DNA of 64,000 bases from Vibrio azureus (GCF_002849855.1 NZ_CP018616.1:1922001-1986000); one strand, 5' to 3'. Counted from the first letter of the stretch, positions 1-9,840 are shown. Numbers and translations are program-made. The notes: a model not told the origin generated them from the sequence alone.

Positions 1-621
1 CGCACCGTAGTCAGTAAGGTTCTTAACGATACCTTTAACTTCAGAACCTTCTTGTAGAGTTTCTAGAAGCTCATCACGCTCAACGCTGTTTTCAGATTCG
101 ATAACAGCACGACGTGAAACAACTACGTTGTTACGTTTTTGGTCAAGTTTGATAACTTTGAACTCTAGCTCTTTGTTTTCTAGGTGAGCAGTGTCGCGAA
201 TTGGGCGAACGTCTACTAGAGAGCCAGGAAGGAAAGCACGGATACCGTTTAGTTCAACAGTGAAACCGCCCTTAACTTTACCGTTGATGATACCAACAAC
301 AGTTTCAGCTTCTTCGTAAGCTTTCTCAAGAACGATCCAAGCTTCGTGACGCTTAGCTTTCTCACGAGAAAGTTGAGTTTCACCGAAACCATCTTCAACA
401 GCGTCTAGCGCTACGTCTACTTCAGCACCAACTTCAACTTCAAGTTCGCCAGCAGCGTTCTTGAACTGTTCAGCAGGGATAGCAGATTCAGACTTAAGAC
501 CAGCGTCAACAAGAACAAAACCGTTCTCGATAGCTACTACAGTACCTTTAACGATGCTGCCTTGTTGGAATTCTGTTTCGTTTAGAAACTCTTCAAAGAG
601 TTGAGCAAAAGATTCAGTCAT
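1..621 (-). CDS. rpsA: 30S ribosomal protein S1, N-terminal part (cut by window edge)
   Basis: Reading from the ATG at 621 gives 207 codons that are open to the window edge, starting [18 protein letters not shown]. Ribosomal protein S1 binds mRNA on the small subunit and helps initiation. The visible part covers S1 repeats 1 and 2: the first begins near residue 21 ([20 protein letters not shown]), and the second contains [17 protein letters not shown] and the start of a third block ending TDYGA. The gene lies downstream of cmk on the same strand, the usual cmk-rpsA order in gamma-proteobacteria. The 110-base gap to cmk probably carries its own promoter, as is known for this family. The C-terminal repeats lie outside the window. 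Confidence 0.97.
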   Translation of the reverse strand, partial: MTESFAQLFEEFLNETEFQQGSIVKGTVVAIENGFVLVDAGLKSESAIPAEQFKNAAGELEVEVGAEVDVALDAVEDGFGETQLSREKAKRHEAWIVLEKAYEEAETVVGIINGKVKGGFTVELNGIRAFLPGSLVDVRPIRDTAHLENKELEFKVIKLDQKRNNVVVSRRAVIESENSVERDELLETLQEGSEVKGIVKNLTDYGA

Positions 622-731
622 TTATTTAATCTTCAATAAATTAAACGTCCACGGGTATCCTACCGCATGGGGTTATTAGCTTCGCCAGTCATCATCCTTG
701 CGACCGACGCTCTGAGACTAACTGAGCGAAA

Positions 732-1412
732 TTACTCAGCCAGCTTAGATTCAATATATTGTAGTGCTTGTTCAACCACTTCGTCGATACTCATCGACGT
801 TGAATCAAGCACAAGCGCATCCTCAGCAGGGCGTAATGGAGCCACTGGGCGGTTACGATCGCGATCGTCACGCTCTTGGATCTCGCTTAAAAGGTCAGCA
901 AATTTAACATCTAACCCTTTCTGTTGCAACTGTTTCAAGCGTCTATTCGCACGCTCTTCTGCACTGGCATCCAAAAAGATTTTTGCTTTAGCATTTGGGA
1001 AAACAACCGTGCCCATGTCACGACCGTCAGCCACCAGCCCAGGCATGGTCTCAAAAGCACGCTGACGGCGCAATAATGCCTCTCGTACTCGAGGGAAAGC
1101 AGCAACTTTAGACGCAGCATTACCCGTTTCTTCTTTGCGTAATTCGCCAGAAACGTCTTCGCCTTCTAATATCACCTTAACTAAGTCACCTTCGGCAATG
1201 AATTGCACATCCAGATGAATAGCTAAGGGAACGAGCGCCTCTTCAGACTCGGTATCTACACCATGGTGAATCGCAGCTAGGGCAAGGACTCGGTAAATCG
1301 CACCAGAGTCAAGAAGTTGAAAACCTAGCTTCTTGGCTAACAACATACATAAAGTGCCCTTACCAGCACCACTTGGCCCATCAACGGTCACCACCGGAGT
1401 TTTAGAGGACAT
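732..1412 (-). CDS. cmk: Cytidylate kinase
   Basis: Phosphorylates CMP and dCMP with ATP in pyrimidine nucleotide salvage (cytoplasm). The protein has an N-terminal P-loop [11 protein letters not shown], the CMP-binding [13 protein letters not shown] segment in the middle, and the [10 protein letters not shown] and [13 protein letters not shown] lid/CMP regions typical of the family. I place the start at the ATG at 1412, where a GGAG sits six bases upstream (226 aa, close to the 227 aa of E. coli Cmk). An in-frame ATG at 1424 would add four residues but has no good ribosome site. It is followed by rpsA on the same strand. Confidence 0.96.
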   Translation of the reverse strand: MSSKTPVVTVDGPSGAGKGTLCMLLAKKLGFQLLDSGAIYRVLALAAIHHGVDTESEEALVPLAIHLDVQFIAEGDLVKVILEGEDVSGELRKEETGNAASKVAAFPRVREALLRRQRAFETMPGLVADGRDMGTVVFPNAKAKIFLDASAEERANRRLKQLQQKGLDVKFADLLSEIQERDDRDRNRPVAPLRPAEDALVLDSTSMSIDEVVEQALQYIESKLAE

Positions 1413-1486
1413 ATTTATCTCCATCTATGAGTTTTACTCGTACAACTGATGTTGTTTGCGAAGGGCATATTATAAAGGTAATCAAC

Positions 1487-1517
1487 AAAAAAGGCGAGGA
1501 TTCTGCCCTCGCCTTTT
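1487..1517 (-). terminator. Rho-independent terminator of sohB
   Basis: A stem of AAGGCGAGG pairs with CCTCGCCTT around a short loop. Read on the minus strand it is followed by a run of T, so it should end the sohB transcript before cmk. Confidence 0.85.
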
Positions 1518-1547
1518 ATTTAAATATGAACTTCTCTCAAAGAGACC

Positions 1548-2609
1548 TTATACGATCGGTTTTTGACCACGCTCTGCCATCTTTAAAATCACATTATCGA
1601 CAGCTTTACCTGCTACTCCTGCCAACTTGTCTGTGATTTTTTTCTTCTGCACATACTGAACAGCCAAGACTGTTTTCTCTTTACATGCTGAAGTAATCAA
1701 ATCATCTGAAGTACTGATTTCATCAACTAAGCCCAACGCTTTTGCTTGGGTACCAAACCAATGCTCACCGGTTGCAACTTTCTCAAGTTCCAAGCTAGGG
1801 CGACGTTCACGAATGAACTGCTTAAAGAGTTCATGAGTTTCTTCCAATTCTTGCTTGAACTTATCACGAGCCTTATCGGTATTCTCACCGAACATGGTTA
1901 GGGTACGCTTATATTCACCCGCCGTAATCTGCTCGTAGTCAACATCATGTTTTTTCAGTAACTTATTGAAGTTAGGGATCTGGGCGATCACACCAATAGA
2001 ACCAACAATCGCAAAAGGCGCCGAAACAATTTTATCAGCGACACAAGCCATCATATAACCGCCACTTGCTGCAACTTTATCAACAGAAATCGTCAAAGTC
2101 AGTCCGGCAGACTTAATCCGATCCAGTTGAGACGACGCTAAACCATAGCCATGTACCATGCCACCACCAGACTCTAGCCGCAGTAATACTTCATCACCCT
2201 CTTGTGCTACCGCTAAGATTGCTGTTACCTCTTCACGCAATGACGCCACCTCTTTGGCATCAATGCTGCCATTGAAGCTAAGAACAAAGAGATGAGGGTC
2301 GCGTTTTGCACCAAGTTCACCTTCTTTAGATTCTTTTTTGATCTCTTTTTCGCGTGCTTTATTTTTTTCTTTTTCTTCTTTCTTTGCTGCTTTATCACGC
2401 GCTTTTAGAAACGCCTCATCATGCAAGTAATGTTCAAGTTGTTCTACGGTTTGTTTGTGGCGTTCAGAAAGGTCAGTAACCTCCAACTCTCCTTTCATAG
2501 CCCCCGCCTTTCCACCTACTGATTTCACAATGACAAGGATTACGATTAATGCTGCAACAACAGTAACAATTTTGGCCAAAAATAAGCCATATTCTAATAA
2601 AAACTCCAA
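1548..2609 (-). CDS. sohB: SohB, inner-membrane S49-family peptidase
   Basis: A 353-aa membrane-anchored serine protease of the SppA/SohB (S49) family; E. coli SohB is 349 aa and a multicopy suppressor of htrA loss. It has an N-terminal transmembrane helix (about residues 8-30), a highly charged lysine/glutamate-rich linker (about 80-130), and then the S49 domain with DKVAASGGYMMACVADKI carrying the nucleophilic serine and the downstream EYKRTLTMFGE region expected to hold the catalytic lysine. The start is TTG at 2609, preceded by AGGAG at good spacing. It is divergent from yciK and is a single gene with its own terminator. Confidence 0.93.
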   Translation of the reverse strand: MEFLLEYGLFLAKIVTVVAALIVILVIVKSVGGKAGAMKGELEVTDLSERHKQTVEQLEHYLHDEAFLKARDKAAKKEEKEKNKAREKEIKKESKEGELGAKRDPHLFVLSFNGSIDAKEVASLREEVTAILAVAQEGDEVLLRLESGGGMVHGYGLASSQLDRIKSAGLTLTISVDKVAASGGYMMACVADKIVSAPFAIVGSIGVIAQIPNFNKLLKKHDVDYEQITAGEYKRTLTMFGENTDKARDKFKQELEETHELFKQFIRERRPSLELEKVATGEHWFGTQAKALGLVDEISTSDDLITSACKEKTVLAVQYVQKKKITDKLAGVAGKAVDNVILKMAERGQKPIV

Positions 2610-2887
2610 TGTGAGCTCCTCTATCTCTTACTAGGTTTACGGTTTGGCATCCCTTGAGGTAAACGATAAAAACAAAAAAAGACAAAAACTCATAAATATT
2701 CTTTATTATCTAAAATTTCTTGATTTTGCATTTTCATTGATATCAAACCGTGACTCTGGAATTGGTATAACACATCAATTGCTGTATTGTAACTAACTTA
2801 CTATGATAACCAAGGTTTTCCATCACGAAACTTGCGCGATTAGCGCCTATAGTTGGAACTTTTTACGATAAATAAGGATTCATCGAC

Positions 2888-3631
2888 GTGAACTACTCCA
2901 CTTCTGCAGACGCATTAAGCGGCAAAGTCATCCTAGTGACAGGAGCGGGTAACGGTATTGGCCGTCAAGCATCTCTCTCTTATGCCGAACATGGTGCCAC
3001 CGTTATTCTTCTTGGACGAAATGTTAAAAACCTTGAATCTATCTATGATGAGATCGAATCTTTGGGCTACCCCAAGCCAGCTATCGTTCCACTCGATTTA
3101 AAAGGGGCAAGTAAACAGCATTACTTGGATATGGCCGACACTATCGAAGGTCAATTTGGTCAACTCGATGGCCTCTTACATAACGCAGGAGTGCTCAGTT
3201 CATTGTGCCCTTTTGAACAGATCAATGAAGAAGATTACGACGACATTATGCAAATCAATGTTAAGTCAGAAGTCTTGATGACTCAGGCGTTTTTACCTTT
3301 ACTGCGTCAATCTCAAGCGGGTCGCATTATCTTCACGTCTTCGACGGTTGGTCATTCTGGTCGTGCTTTTTGGGGGCCATACGCAATCTCTAAATTTGCA
3401 GTTGAAGGTATGATGCAAGTGTTAGCGGATGAGTTGAGCGATACGCCAATCAGAGTCAATGCGATTAACCCAGGTGGGACTCGTACACGAATGAGAGAGA
3501 AAGCCTATCCAGGTGAAGATGCAAATACGCTAAAAACACCTAAAGATATCATGCCTTTATATTTAAAGTTAATGGATCCAAAGGTAACTGAGATAAACGG
3601 TCAATGCATTGATGCTCAGCCCAAGCGCTAG
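2888..3631 (+). CDS. yciK: YciK-family short-chain dehydrogenase/reductase
   Basis: A 247-aa classical SDR oxidoreductase. It shows the cofactor motif GAGNGIG (residues 20-26), the NAG motif (HNAGV), the catalytic serine in FTSSTVGHSG and the Tyr-x-x-x-Lys pair in GPYAISKFAVEG. The sequence fits the YciK family, whose physiological substrate is not established. The start is GTG at 2888, with AAGGA about ten bases upstream. In E. coli yciK lies next to btuR; here that gene (cobO) is about 47 kb away. Convergent with cheV. Confidence 0.93.
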   Translation: MNYSTSADALSGKVILVTGAGNGIGRQASLSYAEHGATVILLGRNVKNLESIYDEIESLGYPKPAIVPLDLKGASKQHYLDMADTIEGQFGQLDGLLHNAGVLSSLCPFEQINEEDYDDIMQINVKSEVLMTQAFLPLLRQSQAGRIIFTSSTVGHSGRAFWGPYAISKFAVEGMMQVLADELSDTPIRVNAINPGGTRTRMREKAYPGEDANTLKTPKDIMPLYLKLMDPKVTEINGQCIDAQPKR

Positions 3632-3647
3632 TCACACAAGCATTAAC

Positions 3648-3678
3648 ATACCCAAATCCCTTTGCGGTGTTTGGGTAT
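3648..3678. terminator. Bidirectional hairpin between yciK and cheV
   Basis: A perfect 9-bp stem, ATACCCAAA with TTTGGGTAT, lies between two convergent genes. The stem sequence matches the ends of the dispersed repeat family found elsewhere in the window, so this terminator may derive from a repeat copy. Confidence 0.6.
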
Positions 3679-3690
3679 ATAACGCTTAGC

Positions 3691-4653
3691 TTAAGCCTTT
3701 AAATCACTCGCTTGTAACACCTGACGTAAACGCTCTTGAGCTACTTCGACCAGCAGATCTGGTTGAAATTTGGAAATAAACCTATCACAGCCTACTTTTT
3801 CGACCATCGCTTGATTAAAACGACCACTTAACGAGGTATTGAGAGTAATAAACAGTTTTGACATACGAGAGTCACTACGAACTTCATGAGTCAATTTGTA
3901 CCCATCCATTTCTGGCATTTCTGCATCGGTAATCATCATGAGTAATTCTTGATCAACTGCTCTACCCTCGTCACACCAACGTTTAAGTAATGTTAATGCC
4001 TCCAAGCCGTCACAGCATTGAATGATCTCGACCCCAAGTTGAGACAGTGTATCTCGAACTTGATTACGCGCAGTAGAAGAGTCATCAACAATGAGGATCT
4101 TGCGACCGATCATAGCTTGAGATAAATCCCGGTCTAATACATCCTCTGAAATGGTCACATCGTAATCAATGATCTCGGCCAATACTTTTTCAACATCAAT
4201 AATTTCGACAATTTGGGACTGTTGCTGATCTTTAACTTGAGTGATTGCAGTTAAATAGTGAGCACGACCTGCAGTTGCAGGAGGCGGCTGAATTTCTGTC
4301 CATGCTGTATTAATAATGTTACGCACCGGTCCGACGAGAAAACCTTGCACTGAGCGGTTGTACTCAGTAATGATCAAGTTTTCTTCTGTGGCTTCTCCTC
4401 TTAGAGGAGGAAAACCAATCGCACTGCGTAAATCAATAACAGGCACGGTTTCACCGCGTAGTGACGCCACTCCACGGATATTATGGTGACAACCAGGCAG
4501 CTTTGTCATTGGTGGTAGTTTAATGACTTCTTTGACTTTAAAAACGTTAATTGCAAACAACTGCCGGCTGTTCAACGTAAACAGTAACAACTCTAGACGG
4601 TTTTCACCAACGAGATTGGTGCGCTGATCAACGCTATTTAATACCCCAGACAT
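3691..4653 (-). CDS. cheV: Chemotaxis protein CheV (CheW domain fused to receiver)
   Basis: A 320-aa hybrid chemotaxis coupling protein that links receptors to CheA and is tuned by phosphorylation. Residues about 15-165 form a CheW-like domain (LFTLNSRQLFAINVFKVKEV, GVASLRGETVPVIDL). Residues about 188-315 form a response-regulator receiver with acidic DDSS, the phospho-acceptor aspartate in ITDAEMPEMDGY, and the conserved lysine in FISKFQPD. No chemoreceptor or other che gene is nearby, which is usual for the scattered CheV paralogues of vibrios. It lies downstream of the mlc-like gene on the same strand, with a repeat copy between them. Confidence 0.94.
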   Translation of the reverse strand: MSGVLNSVDQRTNLVGENRLELLLFTLNSRQLFAINVFKVKEVIKLPPMTKLPGCHHNIRGVASLRGETVPVIDLRSAIGFPPLRGEATEENLIITEYNRSVQGFLVGPVRNIINTAWTEIQPPPATAGRAHYLTAITQVKDQQQSQIVEIIDVEKVLAEIIDYDVTISEDVLDRDLSQAMIGRKILIVDDSSTARNQVRDTLSQLGVEIIQCCDGLEALTLLKRWCDEGRAVDQELLMMITDAEMPEMDGYKLTHEVRSDSRMSKLFITLNTSLSGRFNQAMVEKVGCDRFISKFQPDLLVEVAQERLRQVLQASDLKA

Positions 4654-4722
4654 AGAAATACCTAATTAATATATTGCCTAACAGATGAAATTTACAGCAA
4701 GGTGCTGAATATAGCAATGTCT

Positions 4723-4748
4723 ATACCCAAGTGACCTCAAGATGCTTG
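4723..4748. repeat. Half copy of dispersed palindromic repeat
   Basis: ATACCCAAGTGACCTCAAGA followed by TGCTTG. Only one arm of the family is well preserved here; the following 50 bases (TTTCAGAGCGAGGCCACTGA) resemble the interior of longer copies. Confidence 0.7.
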
Positions 4749-4833
4749 TTTCAGAGCGAGGCCACTGAGTTGAATTCAAGAAAAGTAACGAAGTGGAATA
4801 ACTGATAGATTACTTGGTTTCATCAATGCTGAC

Positions 4834-6051
4834 TTACCCTTCAACGACCTTCATCAGTAACTGACCATCATAAAGTGCTTGTTTAATCAGTGCAGCTCCA
4901 GGCATGGTGGCTTGTTTGTAAAAACGGGATTCCACTAATTCTAGATCTTGATGATAAACCGGCAAACATTGTGCCTCTATACAATGACGAATCGCTGGAT
5001 AAAGCACCTCTTTTGCTTGGTTAATCACACCACCTATCAACACTTTCTCTGGGTTGAACAAATTGATCACAATGGCAATGGCTGAGCCTAAATAACGCCC
5101 AAGCTTTTCTATGACATCCACCGACAGAGGGTCCCCCTTTGCGGCAGCATCACATATACTTTCTATACTCATTTCTTCCTGCTCTGCTAAGCAAGAGTAC
5201 TCACCATCCGAAATTCGCCTAACCACTTCTTTTCGAATGGCTTCAGAGCTAGCCACCGTTTCTAGACAACCGATATTCCCACAATGGCAACGTCGTCCAT
5301 TTGGATCAATTTGAATATGCCCTAATTCTCCGATATTCCCATGCCGTCCTTGTAGTACTCTGCCATCAAGAATAATGCCTGCCCCTAAGCCATGATGGAT
5401 GGAAATAAGAATCGAATTATCATTTTCTTTTGAGTGACCAAACAGCTTTTCAGCCAAAGCCCAGGCGCGTGTGTCGTTCGCAATAAAGACAGGCAGGCCC
5501 GTTGCTTTGTATATCTCTGGACCTAAAGCTAAGTTCTTGACGTTGTAATGCGGCATTTGCAAGACCACACCCTGCTCAGAGTTGACTAATCCAGGCAAGG
5601 TAATGGCAATGCTAGTGACACGATCCAACTGACTGGAATAGGTTTGAAAAAACTCGTCAATCTCGTGAAGTAAGCGGGCTAATACATCTTCCTGCTCACG
5701 TTCATGAATATCAATTTTGGTATCAATAAGCACATCACCGCCTAGCTCATGCAGTGCAATGGTCAAATACCCTCTTCCAAGACGCATGGATAAAAACTGC
5801 CACCCCACATGATTGACTTGCAACCCGACGGCTGGGCGTCCGCGACTGATGGCTTCCTGAACTGTTGTTTCATGAATCAAATGTGCTTCAATCAGTTCAC
5901 GAGTAATTTTCGTAATACTTGCGGGAGCGAGTTGGCTTTCTTTGGAAAGGTCAATTCGAGAGATTGGACCTTTTAAGTCAATTAATTTGTATACACGACC
6001 AGCATTGACCTGTTTGATATGATCAATATGGCCCGGTTGAGCCATGTACAT
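4834..6051 (-). CDS. mlc: ROK-family transcriptional repressor, Mlc type
   Basis: About 405 aa, with a winged-helix DNA-binding N-terminus (SRIDLSKESQLAPASITKIT) and a ROK sugar-kinase-like body. The zinc-binding CHCGNIGCLE signature is present, as is GHIQIDPNGRRC. The N-terminus closely follows E. coli Mlc (QPGHID.IKQ.NAG.VY.LID), the repressor of ptsG and other PTS genes that is released when it is sequestered by unphosphorylated EIIB-Glc. I prefer the ATG at 6051, which has GGAG six bases upstream; an ATG at 6066 would add five residues. A likely target is the PTS gene about 24 kb away. The family assignment is firm; glucose specificity is inferred from similarity. Confidence 0.88.
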   Translation of the reverse strand: MYMAQPGHIDHIKQVNAGRVYKLIDLKGPISRIDLSKESQLAPASITKITRELIEAHLIHETTVQEAISRGRPAVGLQVNHVGWQFLSMRLGRGYLTIALHELGGDVLIDTKIDIHEREQEDVLARLLHEIDEFFQTYSSQLDRVTSIAITLPGLVNSEQGVVLQMPHYNVKNLALGPEIYKATGLPVFIANDTRAWALAEKLFGHSKENDNSILISIHHGLGAGIILDGRVLQGRHGNIGELGHIQIDPNGRRCHCGNIGCLETVASSEAIRKEVVRRISDGEYSCLAEQEEMSIESICDAAAKGDPLSVDVIEKLGRYLGSAIAIVINLFNPEKVLIGGVINQAKEVLYPAIRHCIEAQCLPVYHQDLELVESRFYKQATMPGAALIKQALYDGQLLMKVVEG

Positions 6052-6210
6052 CTTGTACTCCAACATTCCATAACTGGGTAATTTTTTTACTTTGCGAAGT
6101 AATTGTGAAGCGCCTTAATGAATCTCCGTGACCCGCATCACGTATAAAATGCTTTGTTTGTGTATTCAATCAAATAACCAAAAAGCATTTACGTTAGAAT
6201 TATTTACTAA

Positions 6211-6243
6211 TATACCCAAATGACCTCAAGATGCTTGGGTATA
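6211..6243. repeat. Compact palindromic repeat copy upstream of pykA
   Basis: Complete short form with TATACCCAAATGACCTCAAG at the left and CTTGGGTATA at the right, forming a hairpin. It sits between the divergent mlc and pykA genes, inside the region expected to hold the pykA promoter. Confidence 0.8.
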
Positions 6244-6326
6244 TTGATACTCAAGTAATTTTAACTCAAGCCTTGAGCGCAATATTTTATTGAGCCTAAC
6301 TGTATTTGAAGATTATCGGAGAAGCT

Positions 6327-7769
6327 ATGACCGCACTACTAAGAAGAACAAAGATTGTCACCACACTAGGGCCATCAACCGATAAAGGCAATAACCTTGA
6401 AGAGATCATCAAAGCGGGTGCTAATGTAGTACGAATGAACTTTTCTCATGGTACCAGAGAAGATCATATAAACAGAGCCAAACAAGTCCGTATTATTGCA
6501 CAAAAATTAGGCCGCCAAATTGCTATTCTCGCGGACTTACAAGGTCCTAAAATCCGAGTGTCTACATTCAAAGACGGTAAAGTTCATTTAAATGTCGGTG
6601 ACCAATTTACATTAGACAGTGATCTCCCAGCGGGTCAAGGCACACAACATTCGGTTGGTCTAGACTACACCGCGTTACCTCAAGATGTCGCCACTGGTGA
6701 TATTCTCCTACTCGATGATGGCCGTGTACAGTTACAAGTCACGGGCGTCCACGGTAACCAGGTTCAGACTCATGTTACCATTGGTGGTTGGCTATCAAAC
6801 AATAAAGGGATTAACAAAAAAGGCGGCGGTTTATCTGCAGACGCATTAACTGAAAAAGATAAAGCCGACATTACCACAGCCGCAGAAATGAAAGTGGATT
6901 ATCTCGCCATTTCATTTCCCCGTAATAGCCAAGATATGCACCATGCTAGAGAACTGGCAAAGCAAGCTGGCCTAGATGCCAAATTGGTTGCAAAAATCGA
7001 ACGTGCAGAAACTGTCGCTAATAATGCTTCCATCGATGACATAATCCTCGCTTCCGATGTCGTCATGGTCGCTCGCGGTGATTTGGGGGTTGAAATCGGA
7101 GATCCTGAACTGATTGCAGTCCAGAAAAAGCTGATCAGACGCGCAAGAACACTCAACCGAATCGTCATTACGGCGACACAAATGATGGAGTCCATGATGA
7201 CCTCCCCGATGCCAACTCGAGCGGAAGTCATGGATGTCGCAAATGCAGTACTGGATGGAACCGATGCTGTTATGTTATCCGGTGAAACCGCTGCAGGGGA
7301 TTATCCTGTCGAAACCGTTAAGTCAATGGCAGAAGTGTGTTTAGGCGCAGAAAAGATGTCGGAAGCAAGTCTTTCAACCTATCGTTTGGAGCAAACCTTC
7401 TCCAGTGCTGAAGAGACTATCGCTATGTCCACGATGTATGCTGCAAACCACATGGAGGGTGTAAAAGCCATGATTGCATTGACAGAATCGGGCCGAACAG
7501 CACTGATGATGTCACGTTTAAGTTCAGGGTTACCTATCTTTGCTTTGTCACGTAATCAATCAACCTTAAATCGTGCGGCACTGTATCGAGGTGTTACACC
7601 AGTATACTTCGACTCAAAAGGTGAAGCTGGACTAACAACAGCAAACAGAGCAATCTTAACCTTAAAAGCTCAAGGCTTACTCGATGATGATGACTTAGTG
7701 ATTATTACTCAGGGCGATATCATGGAGACAATCGGTTCAACAAACTGTATGCGAATTTTATCGGCATAA
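6327..7769 (+). CDS. pykA: Pyruvate kinase II
   Basis: Converts phosphoenolpyruvate and ADP to pyruvate and ATP, the last step of glycolysis. The 480-aa protein from the ATG at 6327 matches the PykA (AMP-activated) isoform along its whole length: [11 protein letters not shown] at the start, [18 protein letters not shown], the active-site lysine region LVAKIERAE, and [12 protein letters not shown] then [14 protein letters not shown] lies just ahead of this ATG; a TTG at 6306 would add seven residues and is unlikely. Its position beside an Mlc-like repressor and CheV is conserved in vibrios. Confidence 0.96.
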   Translation: MTALLRRTKIVTTLGPSTDKGNNLEEIIKAGANVVRMNFSHGTREDHINRAKQVRIIAQKLGRQIAILADLQGPKIRVSTFKDGKVHLNVGDQFTLDSDLPAGQGTQHSVGLDYTALPQDVATGDILLLDDGRVQLQVTGVHGNQVQTHVTIGGWLSNNKGINKKGGGLSADALTEKDKADITTAAEMKVDYLAISFPRNSQDMHHARELAKQAGLDAKLVAKIERAETVANNASIDDIILASDVVMVARGDLGVEIGDPELIAVQKKLIRRARTLNRIVITATQMMESMMTSPMPTRAEVMDVANAVLDGTDAVMLSGETAAGDYPVETVKSMAEVCLGAEKMSEASLSTYRLEQTFSSAEETIAMSTMYAANHMEGVKAMIALTESGRTALMMSRLSSGLPIFALSRNQSTLNRAALYRGVTPVYFDSKGEAGLTTANRAILTLKAQGLLDDDDLVIITQGDIMETIGSTNCMRILSA

Positions 7770-7790
7770 TTTTATTATTTTCGCACACAT

Positions 7791-7822
7791 ATACCCAAGT
7801 GACTTCTAGATACTTGGGTATA
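7791..7822. repeat. Compact palindromic repeat copy after pykA
   Basis: ATACCCAAGTGACTTCTAGA continues to TACTTGGGTATATA, a near-perfect hairpin placed just downstream of the pykA stop, where it could serve as a terminator. The next bases mark the start of the accessory region. Confidence 0.8.
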
Positions 7823-7865
7823 TAATTGGGGATATTGCCAACTAAAACAAAAAAAGAATACAAAC

Positions 7866-8393
7866 TTACTCAGTATGCGAAGCTCGAGAAATGAGTCTAG
7901 GATGTCCAAATAATCCGCCACTGACTAGCACCACGTTTTCACTGAAGTATTCAATTGATATTGGAGGGTGCCGCCGAGTTTTTAGGTTCATGATCTTTTG
8001 TGAGATATCAAAAAAGTGCCGTTGATAAAAATCATCATTAAGCGTTTCATTAATATTTCTAACGTCAATATCATACGAACAAAATTCAAACTGATTGTTA
8101 TTTTGTTCGGTGATATTTGCTTCAAAAGTCACTAACATCGCATTATCACTCGCTGGCTCATTATATTGAACAACACTGAACTGACGGTTGTGAAACTCTA
8201 ACGTGCTTAATGATTTTAGTTTTATCTGATCACCTATGCTCTCAAAAACTTTAAAATTATACATGTGCTTCAATGGCAGTCGATTACTTTCAGGTTCATC
8301 GATAGAATATAAGGTCATTGATAATATAAAGCTACAAAGAACAGCTATATGTCGCTTACTGAAATGGTGAAAGAATTTCCTTGATTTTTTCAA
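7866..8393 (-). CDS. Small membrane-anchored partner of the adjacent ToxR-like regulator (VtrC/ToxS-like)
   Basis: About 175 aa: a basic cytoplasmic tail (KKSRKFFHHFSKRH), one transmembrane helix (about residues 16-32) and a periplasmic domain of about 140 residues with no family I can name. I choose the TTG at 8393 because AAGGGG lies eight bases upstream, inside the end of the regulator gene; an ATG at 8441 also exists. With this start the two genes overlap by 38 bases, so translation is probably coupled. Size, topology and overlap fit VtrC or ToxS, proteins that complete or stabilise the periplasmic sensor of their ToxR-like partner. Sequence similarity to VtrC itself was not demonstrated. 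Confidence 0.6.
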   Translation of the reverse strand: MKKSRKFFHHFSKRHIAVLCSFILSMTLYSIDEPESNRLPLKHMYNFKVFESIGDQIKLKSLSTLEFHNRQFSVVQYNEPASDNAMLVTFEANITEQNNNQFEFCSYDIDVRNINETLNDDFYQRHFFDISQKIMNLKTRRHPPISIEYFSENVVLVSGGLFGHPRLISRASHTE

Positions 8394-9171
8394 CTTCAGT
8401 ACCCCTTGGTAATATATAATTATTAGAATATAAAATGCCAACTGATTTCTCTAGGGAATATGAGAAATATATCCTGCTATCATTCACTTGATAAAAAATA
8501 ACCATATCTTGGTTTAACATGGTCAGTAATTTGCTCAAATAAACAGGGATCGTGTTTTTTTTATTAGTTATGAGTGTCACTGATGCTTGGTGATCACTAG
8601 TGATATGACTTTTTCTGTATTTAAAAGAAATAAATCCAGAACTAAAATAATCTTCACCACGAAAAGCCTCATACTTAAGATATTTCTCATATACTAAATA
8701 ACTACTAAATATCAAGTTTGATATAATTAATGTAATACAAAGAAGCGAACTTTTAGCCCAAAAGAAAGCTGAGTTCGACTCTGAATCCTCAGAACTTTCA
8801 CTGGGGGTTAAAAGGGCCACTTGGTTATCTAAGAAAACATTTAATGGTGTATTAATGCTGTAACCTAAGCCTCGGTGAGCCTTAATTTCCACTTCAACTT
8901 CAACTTCAGACAACGCTTTACGTAATAATGAAATACTCCTCTTTATAGACCCTTCAGTAACAACCTTGTTTTTCCATACCTCTCTGAAAATTTCATCTTT
9001 GGTTACCATTTCACCATGATTTTTCAGTAGTAATAATGCAAGGTTAAGCTCGTTAGCTTGTAAACTCGTCTTTTTATCTCGGTAGGTGACTGAACTTTCG
9101 CCAATATCAAATTTCACATCCACAAAAGATACCTTAATATCAAAGCAATTCCATTTTTCTTGGGCAATCAT
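8356..9171 (-). CDS. Membrane-bound winged-helix transcriptional regulator (ToxR/VtrA-like)
   Basis: About 271 aa in three parts: an OmpR/PhoB-type winged-helix DNA-binding domain (residues about 15-110, with LLKNHGEMVTKDEIFREVW, GSIKRSISLLRKALSE and HRGLGYS), one transmembrane helix (about 135-158) and a periplasmic domain of about 110 residues. There is no receiver domain, so it belongs to the ToxR/CadC/VtrA one-component class that senses outside the cytoplasm and acts directly on DNA. The start is ATG at 9171; a TTG at 9195 is the alternative. The downstream overlapping gene encodes a likely co-sensor. Base composition is AT-rich compared with the flanking backbone. The signal it senses and its targets are unknown; bile salts, as for VtrA/VtrC, would be a guess. 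Confidence 0.8.
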   Translation of the reverse strand: MIAQEKWNCFDIKVSFVDVKFDIGESSVTYRDKKTSLQANELNLALLLLKNHGEMVTKDEIFREVWKNKVVTEGSIKRSISLLRKALSEVEVEVEIKAHRGLGYSINTPLNVFLDNQVALLTPSESSEDSESNSAFFWAKSSLLCITLIISNLIFSSYLVYEKYLKYEAFRGEDYFSSGFISFKYRKSHITSDHQASVTLITNKKNTIPVYLSKLLTMLNQDMVIFYQVNDSRIYFSYSLEKSVGILYSNNYILPRGTEVEKIKEILSPFQ

Positions 9172-9628
9172 ACCTGCACTAATTAAACCGAGCAAATAAA
9201 AGTATCATTTATTATTACAGTTTTTTAATTTGTATGAAAACCAAACAATAACATTAATTGAAATAATGACAATACGAATAATTAAACATCATACCATTAA
9301 TTAGCTAATTTAGAGATTGTTAAATAACCACCCCTTAACACAAAGGCTATAACAATATGATTTTAATGGGGACTACATTGTTCCGGATGATGCATTTAAA
9401 ATCATAAAAAATATGACAAACCCTCAAAAACCAAAAAAATTAATTGAAAAAAATCGATAATAAATTAAATTAAATTACGAAGCCCAATTTATAATAAAAA
9501 TAAAACTAACCAATATTAAAAAGTAACTTATAAGCAGTTATAAGAGCAGAATTAATTGTGAAAATGACATAATTGGCAGTTAAAAAGACAAAACCAATGA
9601 ATAAATGTGAATAAAATGAGTATAAGCA
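9172..9628. other. AT-rich gene-free stretch upstream of the regulator
   Basis: No supportable gene on either strand. The sequence is dominated by A and T runs, as often seen in acquired, H-NS-silenced promoter regions. It should hold the promoter of the ToxR-like gene. Confidence 0.5.
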
Positions 9629-9808
9629 TATACCCAAGTAACCTCAAGATGCTGCGTTCAGCGAGATGACCTTAACTCTCAGGCGCGGCAACGATTCGAA
9701 GATATAGTGGCTCTACATTGAGAATCGTTAACAAAGTCTGAGAGTTAAGGCCGCTCGCCCTTTGGGAGCGTGTCACTGAATCAAGCATCTTGAAGTCACT
9801 TGGGTATA
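9629..9808. mobile_element. MITE-like long copy of the palindromic repeat (180 bp)
   Basis: The left end TATACCCAAGTAACCTCAAG and the right end CTTGAAGTCACTTGGGTATA are inverted repeats. The inversion continues inward: CCTTAACTCTCAG on the left is mirrored by CTGAGAGTTAAGG on the right, and AACGATTC by GAATCGTT. No open frame is present. The structure fits a miniature inverted-repeat element; the copy at 61732-61835 shares its ends and lacks the centre. Confidence 0.7.
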
Positions 9809-9840
9809 ACATTATAGACGGAAAGTAATTGTTGATATTA

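Noticed and set aside
667..1065. 132-codon plus-strand frame opposite cmk
   Set aside because: It lies antisense to a clear cytidylate kinase gene, and its composition is a serine-rich shadow of the real frame.
1427..1636. 69-codon plus-strand frame between cmk and sohB
   Set aside because: It crosses the sohB terminator hairpin and then the antisense of the sohB 3' end; no ribosome site.
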